This document shows, piece after piece, positions 18,362 through 28,477 of a stretch of DNA of 64,000 bases (its first letter is position 1; each line of letters opens with the position of its first letter). The translations under genes and the position numbers were made by a program. A model generated the notes under the pieces. The model was given only the letters and a program-made list of their open reading frames with translations, was not told the DNA's origin and ran no database searches. Location of the stretch: contig JAGHRT010000004.1 of NCBI GenBank assembly GCA_018066245.1, positions 1 through 64,000 on the forward strand, written 5' to 3'. Source of the DNA: Candidatus Equimonas faecalis (GTDB taxonomy: Bacteria; Bacteroidota; Bacteroidia; Bacteroidales; Bacteroidaceae).

Positions 18362-18733
18362 CGGAAAAAAAATGAATCAAGTGGCACCTGATTCACGGAG
18401 GGGCTTCTGGACGCTTTTTCCTAGCCGCCCCCTCACCGGGCAAGCGCCTTGTTTGCATATCTCTTCTTGCGTTTCAGCCTGCAAAGTTACGAAAAAAAAT
18501 CGGTCGCACGGTTACACGGTAACACGGTAGCACACACCCCCTCTCTAACTCCCCCTTTAGGAAGGAACCCTATCCGCCCCCTTCGCCCCCCCCTTTGGGG
18601 AGGACTTGTTTCTGCTTTTCGCCCGTTTATTCGGATTCGGCTCCGAAGGAACGGAGGAGACGCTTGTTTTAAGAACTTTGAGCTGCACTCCAAGATACTC
18701 GCGCTCGGAAAAGTTCAAATTTCGCTGCGCTCA
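18362..18733. other. Non-coding region upstream of dnaG
   Basis: No gene is seen. The left part holds poly-A/T words and a GTTACACGGTAACACGGTAG direct repeat (about 18508-18527); the right part is the second composite intergenic repeat. Confidence 0.6.
18536..18698 (+). repeat. Composite intergenic repeat, copy 2
   Basis: A direct copy of 17213-17384: C-rich segment, GGGGAGGACTT, then GCTTTTCGCCCGTTTATTCG, GATTCGG, GGAGACGCTTGTTTTAAGAA and CTTTGAGCT. A third partial copy (ATTTGGCTTTTCGCCCGC, 18733-18750) continues into the dnaG promoter. Confidence 0.7.
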
Positions 18734-18765
18734 TTTGGCTTTTCGCCCGCTTATTCGTAACTTTG
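18734..18765 (+). promoter_or_regulatory. dnaG promoter
   Basis: TTTG (18734-18737), exactly 20 bases, then TAACTTTG (18758-18765). The -33 box and spacer are themselves a copy of the repeat word ATTTGGCTTTTCGCnCGC followed by TTATTCG. Confidence 0.82.
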
Positions 18766-18796
18766 CACACGCAAGAATGTAGTCGTTGCACATTGC

Positions 18797-20809
18797 ATGA
18801 TAGAACAGAGCACCGTGGACCGCGTGATGGCGGCCGCCGACATAGTGGATGTGGTGAAGGACTTCGTGGCCCTGCGCAAGGCGGGGGCTTCGTACAAGGG
18901 GTTGTGCCCCTTCCACGAGGACCGCACCCCTTCGTTCATCGTAACGCCCGCCAAGGGGCTGTGTAAATGCTTTGCGTGCGGGGCGGGCGGCAATGCGGTG
19001 AAGTTCGTGCAAATGCACGAACAGCTGTCGTGGCCCGAGGCCATCAGGTATCTGGCCAGGAAGTACGGCATCGAAGTGGAGGAACGGGGCGTGACGGACG
19101 GGCAGCGCGAACGCTCCAGGGAACGCGAGGCCCTGCTGGTGCTCAACGAATGGGCCTGCGAATGGTTCCAGACAATGCTGCACGACGACCCCGACGGCAT
19201 AGCCATCGGCATGAGCTACTTCCGCAGCCGCGGGTTCCGCGACGACACGATACGGAAATTCCAACTGGGCTTCTGCCCGGACCGCCGCGACGCTATGTCG
19301 CAGGCGGCGGTGAAGGCGGGGTACGGCGAACGCCTCCTGGTGAACGACGAAGTGACGCTCCAGGGCACGGGCCTCAGTTTCAAGAACGACAAGGGGGGGC
19401 TGACGGACCGTTTCCGGGGCCGCGTGATGTTCCCCATTCACTCGGTGAGCGGGCGCGTGGTGGGCTTCGGGGGGCGCGTGCTGGCCAAGGAAACGAAGGG
19501 CGTGGGCCAGAAATATGTGAACTCCCCCGGGAGCCTTATCTATTCCAAGAGCCGCGAACTGTACGGCCTCTATCAGGCCAAGCAGGCCATCGTGAAACAG
19601 GACTGTTGCTACCTCGTGGAAGGCTACACCGACGTGATTTCCATGCACCAGAGCGGTGTGGAAAACGTGGTGGCCAGCAGCGGCACCGCCCTGACAGAGG
19701 GGCAGATTGCCCTGCTGCACCGCTTCACGGGCAACGTTACCCTGCTCTACGACGGCGACGAGGCGGGCCGGCATGCCGCACTGCGCGGCACGGACATGCT
19801 CCTGTCGCAGGGGCTGAACATAAAGGTGCTGCTTCTGCCCGAAGGGGAAGATCCGGACTCCTTTGCACGCAGTCACCGCGGCGATGAGTTCCGCCGGTAT
19901 ATCGCCCGAAACGAGGTGGACTTCATACGCTTCAAGACCGACATTCTCCTGAAGGACAGCCACGGCGATCCGGTGAAGAAGGCTGAGGCAGTGGCCGACA
20001 TCGTGGACTCCATCGCCGTGATTCCCGATGACATACTGCGGCAAACCTACGCCCACGAATGCGCCGAACAGCTGCAGATGGCCGAGAGCGTCATCGTCAA
20101 GGCCATTCGCGACCGCCGCTCACGCAGTCTGCTGCCCCGCAGCGCCGAAGCCCCTCCCGTGCAGAAGGAAAGCTCGGAAAGGGGAAGCGCACAAACGGAC
20201 GGCCCCGCACAGGACACAGCCGCCACGTCTTCCCCCAACGAGAGCGGGAACAGGGATTCCGCACTGACGGGACGCCACGAGCTGGCTCTGGCCGCCGCCG
20301 TGATCCGATGGGGCGGGCTGTCCTTCCCCGTCAGCGCGGAGAAGGAGGAAGCCAATGTTACGAGCTTCATCACCGACGAGCTGGCCACCGACGGCATAGT
20401 GCTGTCGCAGCCCCTCTGCCATCGGGTGTTCAGACTGGCCGAAGAGATGCTTGCCGGCGAAGTGCCCGAACAAAAAGCGTGGGTACAGCGGTTCCTCATG
20501 AGCGAGGACGAAGCGGTGGCAGGGTTTGCCGAGCAGGTAACCTCTGAACGGCACACGCTCTCCCAGTCGCAGCAACAACGCCTCAAGCCTGATGAGGACA
20601 GCCTCCATACCATCGTGCCGCGTCTCATCTACGAACTCAAATACGTCCTTATAAGCGAACAGGTGAAAGCCATACAACAGCAAATCCGCAAGCCTGAGAC
20701 GCAGGCCGACGCTGAAGCCCTGCAAACCCTTCTCGCCGACTTCCGCGACCTGTCCGCCATACAAAAGGAAATAGGCCGCACGATGGGTGGCCGCGTCATG
20801 AAGAAATAA
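18797..20809 (+). CDS. dnaG: DNA primase
   Basis: Makes RNA primers at the replication fork. It has 670 residues, normal for the family. The N-terminal CHC2 zinc finger is complete: Cys37 and His40 in GLCPFHEDRTPSF, Cys58 and Cys61 in CKCFACGAGG. The Toprim domain shows VEGYTDVISMHQ (acidic residue about 274) and LLYDGDEAGRHAA (about 319). The C-terminal helicase-binding part (about 480-670) is divergent, as usual. The ATG at 18797 is 31 bp after the promoter -7 box. Confidence 0.96.
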   Translation: MIEQSTVDRVMAAADIVDVVKDFVALRKAGASYKGLCPFHEDRTPSFIVTPAKGLCKCFACGAGGNAVKFVQMHEQLSWPEAIRYLARKYGIEVEERGVTDGQRERSREREALLVLNEWACEWFQTMLHDDPDGIAIGMSYFRSRGFRDDTIRKFQLGFCPDRRDAMSQAAVKAGYGERLLVNDEVTLQGTGLSFKNDKGGLTDRFRGRVMFPIHSVSGRVVGFGGRVLAKETKGVGQKYVNSPGSLIYSKSRELYGLYQAKQAIVKQDCCYLVEGYTDVISMHQSGVENVVASSGTALTEGQIALLHRFTGNVTLLYDGDEAGRHAALRGTDMLLSQGLNIKVLLLPEGEDPDSFARSHRGDEFRRYIARNEVDFIRFKTDILLKDSHGDPVKKAEAVADIVDSIAVIPDDILRQTYAHECAEQLQMAESVIVKAIRDRRSRSLLPRSAEAPPVQKESSERGSAQTDGPAQDTAATSSPNESGNRDSALTGRHELALAAAVIRWGGLSFPVSAEKEEANVTSFITDELATDGIVLSQPLCHRVFRLAEEMLAGEVPEQKAWVQRFLMSEDEAVAGFAEQVTSERHTLSQSQQQRLKPDEDSLHTIVPRLIYELKYVLISEQVKAIQQQIRKPETQADAEALQTLLADFRDLSAIQKEIGRTMGGRVMKK

Positions 20810-20848
20810 GACTACCCCACCCTACTGAAAAGCCCCCTCTCCCCAAAC

Positions 20849-23800
20849 GTGAAACACCTCGACACCATACTCCGAGCCACGGCAGGCACATTGCTGACGC
20901 TCTACCTTGTCCTGCTGGTGGCCGCCAATGCACCGGCCTGCCAGCAATGGTTGGGCAGGGTGGCCAGTCGCCAGCTCACGGCGATGCTGGGAGCCCGCAC
21001 TGAAGTGGAGCGCGTAGAGGTGGAACTCTTCAACCAGATTACATTACACGGGGTCAGCCTCGACGACCCGCAAGGGAAGCCCGTCGTGCGCAGCCAGTAT
21101 CTGAGCGGGAAAATCGAACTGATACCTCTCCTCCGCGACCGAAGCATACGCCTCCGCACGGCAGCCCTTCTGGACACGGAGGCAAGTTTGCGGCGCGACA
21201 GCGCAGGGCGGCTGAACATACAATATCTTATCGACGCATTCAGCGACCCCAACGATACAACTCCCTCACGCATCGACCTCGCCGTGGGGGCTGTCATCAT
21301 GCGCCGGTGCAGGATGACATATACCGATGTCCTGAACCCACAGGCCGCCGTAAGCCTCGCCGACATTGACCTGAACATGCAAATCAGCCGCCTCACAAAC
21401 GAAGGACTTTCCCTGCGCCTCCGCCATTGTTCCCTTAACGGGAGACGCGGCCTGCGGCTGAAGGAACTGGCTTTCCAGTTGGATGCCGGCCGCCAGAGCA
21501 TACAACTTGAAGGCCTCCGCCTGCGATTGCCCCAGTCCGAGCTGGCTATGGACAAACTCACGGCACACTACTCACTACCCTCCGACAGTACAGGTCTCGC
21601 AGGCCTACTGCCCACACTCAACCTCAGGCCTTTCTCGCTCACGGCACAGCTCCACAGCGCCGATTTCGCTTTCCTGATGCCGGAGCGCGTGGCCGCCGCG
21701 CTACGCCGCACCCCACTGGGCATCGGCACTGCCCTAAAAGGCGAAATGGCAGGCGGACGACTGACCGTGAGCCGTCTGCGCATGAACGAGGCGGGCGGAC
21801 TGTTAGACCTTGACCTCAGCGGACAATTGCACCTCACCTCAGAGGGCAAGCCCCACGACGGCAAGGCCAGCATTGACCGTCTGCACATTGCCGCGGCACC
21901 CGCCGTGGCTCTGTGCAACGCCCTGCTTGGAAAAGAACTGCCCAAGCCGCTTGAAGCCTTGCAGGACGTGGACGTGAGCGGGCAGGCCTCACTGGCCGAT
22001 GCCGCCCATGCAAGGGCCGACCTCCGTCTGGCCACGGCACTGGGCACGGCCCAGCTGAACGCCAGTCTGAAAGGCAAGACGGTGAGCGGCACCCTTACAG
22101 CACGGAACCTCAAGCCCGACGCCGCGCTCCCCGGGAAAGGCCTGCCCGAGAACATCAGCTTCGACATCAACGGCACCGCCCTGACCGACGGCAGCCACCT
22201 GGCGGGAGCCCTCAACATTGGCGAAATGAGATGGCTCGGCGTTGATTTCCACAACATCCACATGGGCGGCAGCATGACCGGCGGCAACTATGCCGTACAC
22301 ATAGGAGCCGACGACAGCCACACCCTGCTGGACCTGACGGCCAGCGGTACGAAGGGCCTGACAGACCTCAAAGTGGACGCCGACATCGGCAGGTGGCAGC
22401 TGTTCCTCCCCGACAACATCAAGAGGCTCAGCGGACAACTGAGTGCCGACCTCCACGGCATTCGCACGAAAGCGCCCACCGGCCAGATTGCCCTTACCGA
22501 CTTCACGGCCATTACCCAGGCTGGCGACACGCTCCAGACCGACCACATCCCCTATCTCACGCTGGACAGCCAGCCCTCGGCAAGCGGCATCAACGTGAGG
22601 CTGGACAGCCCGTTCATAAGGGGCACCTTCGACGGTCCGTTCAACTGGGCTGCCCTCAAAGCCACCGCCATGGACATCGCCAGCAGGCATCTGCCCGCCC
22701 TGCCTGCCGATGCAGGCCGCAAGGAAGCCGAGGGACGCTGGCAGTTTGCCATGAGCATTACCAACGACGACGTACTGCAAAACCTTCTGACCCTGCCCAT
22801 CGACCTCGCCCAGCCTCTGACCGCCGAAGGCTACCTCGACGGCGGCACACGGCAAGCCTCATTGCAGATGAGTACCCCCGAACTCAGCATCAAGGGGCAG
22901 AAAGTGGAACGCCTGCGCATCTACGCCGCCAGCCACGCCGAAGGCAGCGAAGCCCTCATCCAGTTGCAAAAGCCTTCGGAAGCCGCCCCCATACTTCTCG
23001 ACCTCAAAGCGCAGGCCAAGGGAGGCGAACTCCTCACACACCTGGCCTGGCAGCAACAGAACCACGGCACACACTGCGGCGAAGTGGCCCTGAACACCCT
23101 GTTCTCACGCAACGAGGACGGCCAGCCAGTTATCGACACCCACCTCCTGCCCACCGACTTCATGATTGGCGACACGCTGTGGCACATCAGCAGCGGGCAA
23201 CTCCACTACGCCGCCGGCCAACTCGATGTCAGGGGCTGCGAAGTGGCCCACGGCCTTTCACAACGGGCCCGCATTGACGGACGCTACGGGGGCAGTGCCT
23301 CAGACAGCATCGTGGCACAGCTCCACAATCTGGACGTGAAGTACATTTTGGACCTCGTCAGCTTCGACGACGTGGTGTTCGAGGGCGAGGTGTCGGGCAC
23401 CGCCGTAGTGAAGATGCAGGACGGCCAGCCTCTGGCCAACTTCGACCTTAGTCTGCCCCACCTCTATTTCAACTACACGGACATGGGTGAAGCGGCCATT
23501 CTGGGCAGCTTCGACGGCCAGCATAAGCAAATCAACCTGAACGCCGACATAGCCGAGAAGGGCATAAGCCGGACGCAGGTACACGGCTACGTGAATCTGG
23601 ATGAGCGTACCATCGACCTGCAATTCCAAGCCAACCGGACACCCATGGGATTCATCAACTGGTTCGTGGAAGGCGCACTGGAAAAGATAGAAGGGCGTGC
23701 CACAGGCCCCTTCCGCCTGTACGGCGGACTGAAGAAGCTGGAGTTTGGCGGCGACCTCGTGGCCGATGCGGCCTTCGGCATTCCTGCCACCGGCACGAGC

Positions 23801-25330
23801 TACAACGTGAAGGGCCTCAGAGCCCGCTTCACCCCCGGCCTCATCGCCTTCGCCGACGGGCAGATGGACGACAGCCGCAAGGGCACGGGCACCGTGTGGG
23901 GCCGCGTTACCCACAATCACATCAAGAATATGACCTACCGGTTCGTGGCCGACGTAAAGAACATGCTGGTCTATGACATGCCGCGCGAGGTGGGCTCCAA
24001 CTTCTACTCCACGGCCTACGGCGACGGCCATGTGGAGATTAACGGACGGTCGGGCTTCCTCCAGACCGACCTGAACTTCACGCCGACCGCCGGCACCGAC
24101 TTCACCTTCATCAACGACAGTCCCGAAACGGTCAATGCCAGCCGCCTCGTTACCTTCGGGAGCAAGGCCAGGGCGCAGTCACGGCAGCCCCAGCTCCCCT
24201 ACCCCGCCGACAGGAAAAACCAAGCCGCCGACAGTTTCCCCTACCCCGCCGCCAGTTTCCCCTACCCCGCCGACAGTGAGCAGGCCGCCAAGGATAAGGA
24301 AAACGTCCCCAACGAAAGCACCACCGACATCCGCATCAATTTCAACATCAACGTCAATCCCAGTGCCGCCCTGCACATCATCATGGACGAAAAGACAGGC
24401 GACGTCATCAACCTCTACGGCAAGGGAGCCGTCAATGCCACCTGGTACAACAAGGGCGACTTCCGCATGTACGGCACCTGCACCGTGGACCACGGCCAGT
24501 ACCGTTTCAGCCTGCAAGACGTCATCCGCAAGAACTTCCAATTGAAACCGGGTGGCGAAGTGGTGTTCACCGGCAATCCCCGCGAGGCCGACCTCAACGT
24601 ACAGGCCATCTACACCGTCAATTCCGCCTCTCTGGCCGACCTCAATGCAGGAGCCGAATTTTCCGACAACAGCGTGCGCGTGAACTGCCTGCTCAACATA
24701 CAGGGCCAGGCCGCCCAGCCGCAAATCAGTTTCGACCTCGACCTGCCCAACGTAAACGACGATGAAAAGCAGATGATTCGCAAGCTCATCGCCACCGAGG
24801 AAGATATGAACATGCAGATAATCTATCTGCTGGGCGTGGGACGCTTCTACACCTACGACACCGCCAATCTCACCCCCGAGCAGCAAAACAACGTGGCCGC
24901 CAATTCCATGAACTCCTTCCTCACCAACACCCTCAGCAGCCAGTTCAACGAACTTCTGGCCAGTGCCCTGAAAAGCAACAACTGGACACTCGGTGCCAAC
25001 GTGGCCACAGGCACGCTCGGCTGGGACGACGTGGAGGTGGAAGCCCTCCTGAGCGGACGCCTCTTCAACAACCGCCTGCTCCTCAACGGCCAATTCGGCT
25101 ACCGCGACCGCGCTTACATGCCCACATCGACCTCCTTCATCGGCGATTTCGACATACAGTACCTCCTTACCAAAAACGGCAACGTGCGCCTGAAAGCCTA
25201 TAGCGAGACCAACGACCGCTACTTCACCCGTACCGCACTCACCACGCAGGGAATAGGCATCCTCCTGCAGAAGGACTTCGACCGCCTGGGAGACATCATC
25301 AAACGCAAGAAAATGAAAAAGAAACAATGA
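20849..25330 (+). CDS. TamB-like translocation/assembly module protein (DUF490)
   Basis: A very long envelope protein of 1493 residues. An N-terminal membrane anchor (LTLYLVLLVAANAPACQQWL) is followed by a long array of beta strands, as in AsmA/TamB-type bridge proteins, and a C-terminal DUF490/TamB domain (about 1050-1450; motif INLYGKGAVNATWYNKGDF). Known relatives span the periplasm and help outer-membrane protein assembly or lipid transport. No TamA/BamA homologue is adjacent. The start codon is GTG at 20849. An unusual low-complexity insert, with three SFPYPA/LPYPAD-type repeats, lies near residues 1116-1145. The stop overlaps the next start by 4 bp (ATGA). Confidence 0.88.
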   Translation: MKHLDTILRATAGTLLTLYLVLLVAANAPACQQWLGRVASRQLTAMLGARTEVERVEVELFNQITLHGVSLDDPQGKPVVRSQYLSGKIELIPLLRDRSIRLRTAALLDTEASLRRDSAGRLNIQYLIDAFSDPNDTTPSRIDLAVGAVIMRRCRMTYTDVLNPQAAVSLADIDLNMQISRLTNEGLSLRLRHCSLNGRRGLRLKELAFQLDAGRQSIQLEGLRLRLPQSELAMDKLTAHYSLPSDSTGLAGLLPTLNLRPFSLTAQLHSADFAFLMPERVAAALRRTPLGIGTALKGEMAGGRLTVSRLRMNEAGGLLDLDLSGQLHLTSEGKPHDGKASIDRLHIAAAPAVALCNALLGKELPKPLEALQDVDVSGQASLADAAHARADLRLATALGTAQLNASLKGKTVSGTLTARNLKPDAALPGKGLPENISFDINGTALTDGSHLAGALNIGEMRWLGVDFHNIHMGGSMTGGNYAVHIGADDSHTLLDLTASGTKGLTDLKVDADIGRWQLFLPDNIKRLSGQLSADLHGIRTKAPTGQIALTDFTAITQAGDTLQTDHIPYLTLDSQPSASGINVRLDSPFIRGTFDGPFNWAALKATAMDIASRHLPALPADAGRKEAEGRWQFAMSITNDDVLQNLLTLPIDLAQPLTAEGYLDGGTRQASLQMSTPELSIKGQKVERLRIYAASHAEGSEALIQLQKPSEAAPILLDLKAQAKGGELLTHLAWQQQNHGTHCGEVALNTLFSRNEDGQPVIDTHLLPTDFMIGDTLWHISSGQLHYAAGQLDVRGCEVAHGLSQRARIDGRYGGSASDSIVAQLHNLDVKYILDLVSFDDVVFEGEVSGTAVVKMQDGQPLANFDLSLPHLYFNYTDMGEAAILGSFDGQHKQINLNADIAEKGISRTQVHGYVNLDERTIDLQFQANRTPMGFINWFVEGALEKIEGRATGPFRLYGGLKKLEFGGDLVADAAFGIPATGTSYNVKGLRARFTPGLIAFADGQMDDSRKGTGTVWGRVTHNHIKNMTYRFVADVKNMLVYDMPREVGSNFYSTAYGDGHVEINGRSGFLQTDLNFTPTAGTDFTFINDSPETVNASRLVTFGSKARAQSRQPQLPYPADRKNQAADSFPYPAASFPYPADSEQAAKDKENVPNESTTDIRINFNINVNPSAALHIIMDEKTGDVINLYGKGAVNATWYNKGDFRMYGTCTVDHGQYRFSLQDVIRKNFQLKPGGEVVFTGNPREADLNVQAIYTVNSASLADLNAGAEFSDNSVRVNCLLNIQGQAAQPQISFDLDLPNVNDDEKQMIRKLIATEEDMNMQIIYLLGVGRFYTYDTANLTPEQQNNVAANSMNSFLTNTLSSQFNELLASALKSNNWTLGANVATGTLGWDDVEVEALLSGRLFNNRLLLNGQFGYRDRAYMPTSTSFIGDFDIQYLLTKNGNVRLKAYSETNDRYFTRTALTTQGIGILLQKDFDRLGDIIKRKKMKKKQ

Positions 25331-26343
25331 AGAGCATACTTTTCATCATCAATCCCATCTCGGGAAAAAAGCATCGTGGTGACCTGAACGCCCTCATTGA
25401 AGAGAACCTCGACCACAGCCGCTTCGACTCCCGGATTGTGATTACCGAATACGCCGGCCATGCGGCAGAACTCGCCGCCGAAGCCGCCAACCGAAGCGTG
25501 GACATCGTCGTGGCCGTGGGCGGCGACGGCACGGTCAATGAAGTGGCACGCTCACTCGTCCACACGCAAACGGCACTCGCCATCCTGCCTTGCGGAAGCG
25601 GAAACGGGCTGGCCCGTCACCTGCAAATACCGATGGACATCACCAAGGCCATACATATTATAAATAAGGAGTGCATCCATACCCTTGACTACGGACGCAT
25701 CAACGGCCTGCCCTTTTTCTGTACCTGCGGCATGGGCTTCGACGCCTTCCTTTCGCAAAAATTCGCCGAAGCCGGCAAGCGAGGCTTCACCACCTACATA
25801 GAGAAGGCACTCACCGACGGCCTCCGCTATCAGCCCGAGACCTACACCATCACCTCCGTGGACGAAGGCGGACAGACGTCCCTCATTTCCCAAAAAGCCT
25901 TCCTCATTACCTGCGCCAACGCCACACAGTTCGGCAACAACGCCATGATTGCCCCCCACGCCTCCATGAAGGACGGCCTGCTGGACGTAGTGGTCATCGA
26001 GCCGTTCACGCCCATTGAGGCTCCCACTGTGGCCGTCCAACTCTTCAACGGCACACTCGACCGCAACTCCCACGTCAAGACCTTCCACGCCAGCCAACTC
26101 ACCATAAGCCGCAACAGCGAAGGCCCCGTGCATTGCGACGGCGACCCATTCACCACAGGCCAACACATCGAGGTGGAACTCGTGCCGGCCAGCTTCAAAG
26201 TGGTGGTCAATCCCGAAGCCCACGGCCACAACGGCCATGGCCTGCAACTCATCGGCGAGTACTTCAGCGAATGGCACCGTCAGGCCACCCACGACATCAG
26301 GCGCATCAACCGCGCCCTGCTGGAAAGGCTCAGCCATAAATAG
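25327..26343 (+). CDS. Diacylglycerol/sphingosine-kinase-family lipid kinase
   Basis: A 338-residue ATP-dependent lipid kinase of the DAGK_cat/YegS group. Visible motifs are FIINPISGKKH at the N-terminus, the catalytic nucleotide-binding VVAVGGDGTVNEVARSL, and LPCGSGNGLARHL. Likely substrates are diacylglycerol, ceramide or another sphingoid base (Bacteroidales make sphingolipids), but sequence alone does not decide. It overlaps the tamB-like gene by 4 bp, which suggests coupling and a shared envelope-lipid context. Confidence 0.9.
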   Translation: MKSILFIINPISGKKHRGDLNALIEENLDHSRFDSRIVITEYAGHAAELAAEAANRSVDIVVAVGGDGTVNEVARSLVHTQTALAILPCGSGNGLARHLQIPMDITKAIHIINKECIHTLDYGRINGLPFFCTCGMGFDAFLSQKFAEAGKRGFTTYIEKALTDGLRYQPETYTITSVDEGGQTSLISQKAFLITCANATQFGNNAMIAPHASMKDGLLDVVVIEPFTPIEAPTVAVQLFNGTLDRNSHVKTFHASQLTISRNSEGPVHCDGDPFTTGQHIEVELVPASFKVVVNPEAHGHNGHGLQLIGEYFSEWHRQATHDIRRINRALLERLSHK

Positions 26344-26412
26344 GACGCGCACAGCCACGTCCCCACAAGCAAGACCTAACAACAGACAACAACTCAATAT
26401 CCCCACATTATC

Positions 26413-28434
26413 ATGACCCACAACAACCAGACAATGAACCGTGCTGCCGACAACATCCGCGTGCTGGCCGCCAGCATGGTAGAACGCGCCAAGAGCGGAC
26501 ACCCAGGCGGTGCCATGGGCGGTGCAGACTTCATCAACGTACTCTATTCCGAGTTCCTGACCTTCGACCCTGACCAGCCTGCATGGCCCTACCGCGACCG
26601 TTTCTTCCTCGACCCGGGCCACATGTCGCCCATGCTCTATTCCCAGCTGGCGCTCATAGGCCGCTTCACGCTGGAAGAACTGCAAATGTTCCGCCAGTGG
26701 CAATCGCCCACGCCAGGCCATCCCGAGCGCAACGTAGAACGCGGCATCGAAAACACCAGCGGCCCGTTAGGCCAAGGCCACGTCTATGCCGTAGGTGCCG
26801 CCATTGCCGCAAAAGCCCTTTACGCCCGTACAGGCAACGATGCCCTGAAACGCGAGAAAATCTACGCCTACATCAGCGACGGCGGCGTGCAGGAAGAAAT
26901 ATCGCAGGGAGCAGGGCGTATGGCAGGCCACCTCGGACTGGACAACCTCATCATGTTCTACGATGCCAACGCCATCCAGCTTTCCACGCCCACGGCCGAC
27001 GTCATCAGCGAAGACACTGCCCAGAAATACCGTTCCTGGAACTGGCACGTGCTGGAGATTGACGGCAACGACTGCCAACAGATTCGTGCCGCCCTGCAAG
27101 AGGCTCAGCAAGAGCACAACCGCCCAACCCTCATCATCGGGCACTGCACGATGGGCAAGGGCGCCCGCCGCGCCGACGGCACCTCCTACGAACAAGACTG
27201 CGCCACCCACGGTGCCCCCCTTGGCGGCGAAGCCTACACCAACACGATAAAGAATCTGGGAGCCGACCCTGCCGATCCCTTCCACATCTGGCCTGAAGTG
27301 CAGGCTCTCTACGACAGCCGGATCTCCGAGCTGCGCGAAACCGTCAAATCACTCCATGCCGAAGAACAAGCCTGGGCCGATGCCAATCCCGACAAAGCAC
27401 GTCAGCTCTCCGACTGGATGAACGGCCATTTACCCGCTATTCCCTGGAACACGATTGAGCAGAAGCCCAATCAGGCCACCCGCGCAGCCTCATCGGCCTG
27501 TCTCTCGCTCCTCGCCAAGCACGTTCCCAACATGATAGTCAGCAGTGCCGACCTCTGCAACTCCGACAAGACCGACGGCTTCCTGAAAGGCGGAGCACGC
27601 GTCATCACGCGCGACGACTTCGGCGGCGGCTTCCTCCAATCCGGCGTAAGCGAACTCACCATGGCCTGCGTGTGCATCGGCATGATGCTGCACGGCGGCA
27701 TCGTGGCAGCCATGGGCACCTTCTTCGTCTTCTCCGACTACATGAAGCCCGCCATACGCATGGCTGCCCTCATGCAAGTACCCGTAAAATTCGTATGGTC
27801 ACACGATGCCTTCCGCGTAGGCGAAGACGGTCCCACCCACGAGCCCGTGGAGCAGGAAGCACAGATACGCCTCATGGAAAAGCTCCGCAACCATGCAGGG
27901 CAAGACAGCGTGCGCGTATTCCGCCCCTGCGACGTACACGCCACCACCCAGTGCTGGCAACTCGCCATGGAAAACCAGGACACCCCCACGGCTCTCATCC
28001 TCTCCCGACAAAACCTCACCGACATGCCGGCCGGCACGGCCTATCATGCCGAAAAAGGCGCGTACAGCGTAGTGGAATGCGAGAATCCCGATGTCATACT
28101 CGTGGGCAGCGGCTCAGAAGTACGCACGCTCGTGGATGCTGCCGCACTGCTTGAAGGGGAAGGAGTCAGAAGCCGCGTAGTGAGCTGCGCAAGCGAAGGC
28201 CTTTTCCGCCGTCAGAGCGAGGACTATCAGGAAAGCCTCCTGCCACGGGGCAGCCGCATATTCGGCCTCACTGCAGGTCTTCCCGTAACCCTCCAAGGAC
28301 TGGTAGGTGCCTGCGGCCATGTGTTCGGCCTCGAATCTTTCGGCTTCAGCGCACCCTACAAAGTGCTGGAAGAGAAACTCGGATTCACCCCTGAGAACAT
28401 AGCCGCAGAAATAAGGAAATACCTCAAAGCCTAA
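26413..28434 (+). CDS. tkt: Transketolase
   Basis: Moves two-carbon units in the non-oxidative pentose phosphate pathway using thiamine diphosphate. It has 673 residues with the expected order: AKSGHPGGAMGGADF, GPLGQG (TPP domain), LIMFYDANAIQLS, then the pyrimidine domain with GVSELTMACVCIGM and the C-terminal domain (VILVGSGSEVRTLVDAA). rpiB follows 43 bp downstream, so two pentose phosphate enzymes are grouped. Confidence 0.96.
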   Translation: MTHNNQTMNRAADNIRVLAASMVERAKSGHPGGAMGGADFINVLYSEFLTFDPDQPAWPYRDRFFLDPGHMSPMLYSQLALIGRFTLEELQMFRQWQSPTPGHPERNVERGIENTSGPLGQGHVYAVGAAIAAKALYARTGNDALKREKIYAYISDGGVQEEISQGAGRMAGHLGLDNLIMFYDANAIQLSTPTADVISEDTAQKYRSWNWHVLEIDGNDCQQIRAALQEAQQEHNRPTLIIGHCTMGKGARRADGTSYEQDCATHGAPLGGEAYTNTIKNLGADPADPFHIWPEVQALYDSRISELRETVKSLHAEEQAWADANPDKARQLSDWMNGHLPAIPWNTIEQKPNQATRAASSACLSLLAKHVPNMIVSSADLCNSDKTDGFLKGGARVITRDDFGGGFLQSGVSELTMACVCIGMMLHGGIVAAMGTFFVFSDYMKPAIRMAALMQVPVKFVWSHDAFRVGEDGPTHEPVEQEAQIRLMEKLRNHAGQDSVRVFRPCDVHATTQCWQLAMENQDTPTALILSRQNLTDMPAGTAYHAEKGAYSVVECENPDVILVGSGSEVRTLVDAAALLEGEGVRSRVVSCASEGLFRRQSEDYQESLLPRGSRIFGLTAGLPVTLQGLVGACGHVFGLESFGFSAPYKVLEEKLGFTPENIAAEIRKYLKA

Positions 28435-28477
28435 GCACCGCATCACACATTATATATAATATAAAGAAAACTTCACC

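Noticed and set aside
18731..20056. Long minus-strand frame opposite dnaG
   Set aside because: It mirrors the G+C-rich codons of dnaG, which is complete with zinc finger and Toprim motifs; the antisense product has no domain.
24179..25327. 382-residue minus-strand frame opposite the TamB-like C-terminus
   Set aside because: Shadow of a conserved DUF490 domain.
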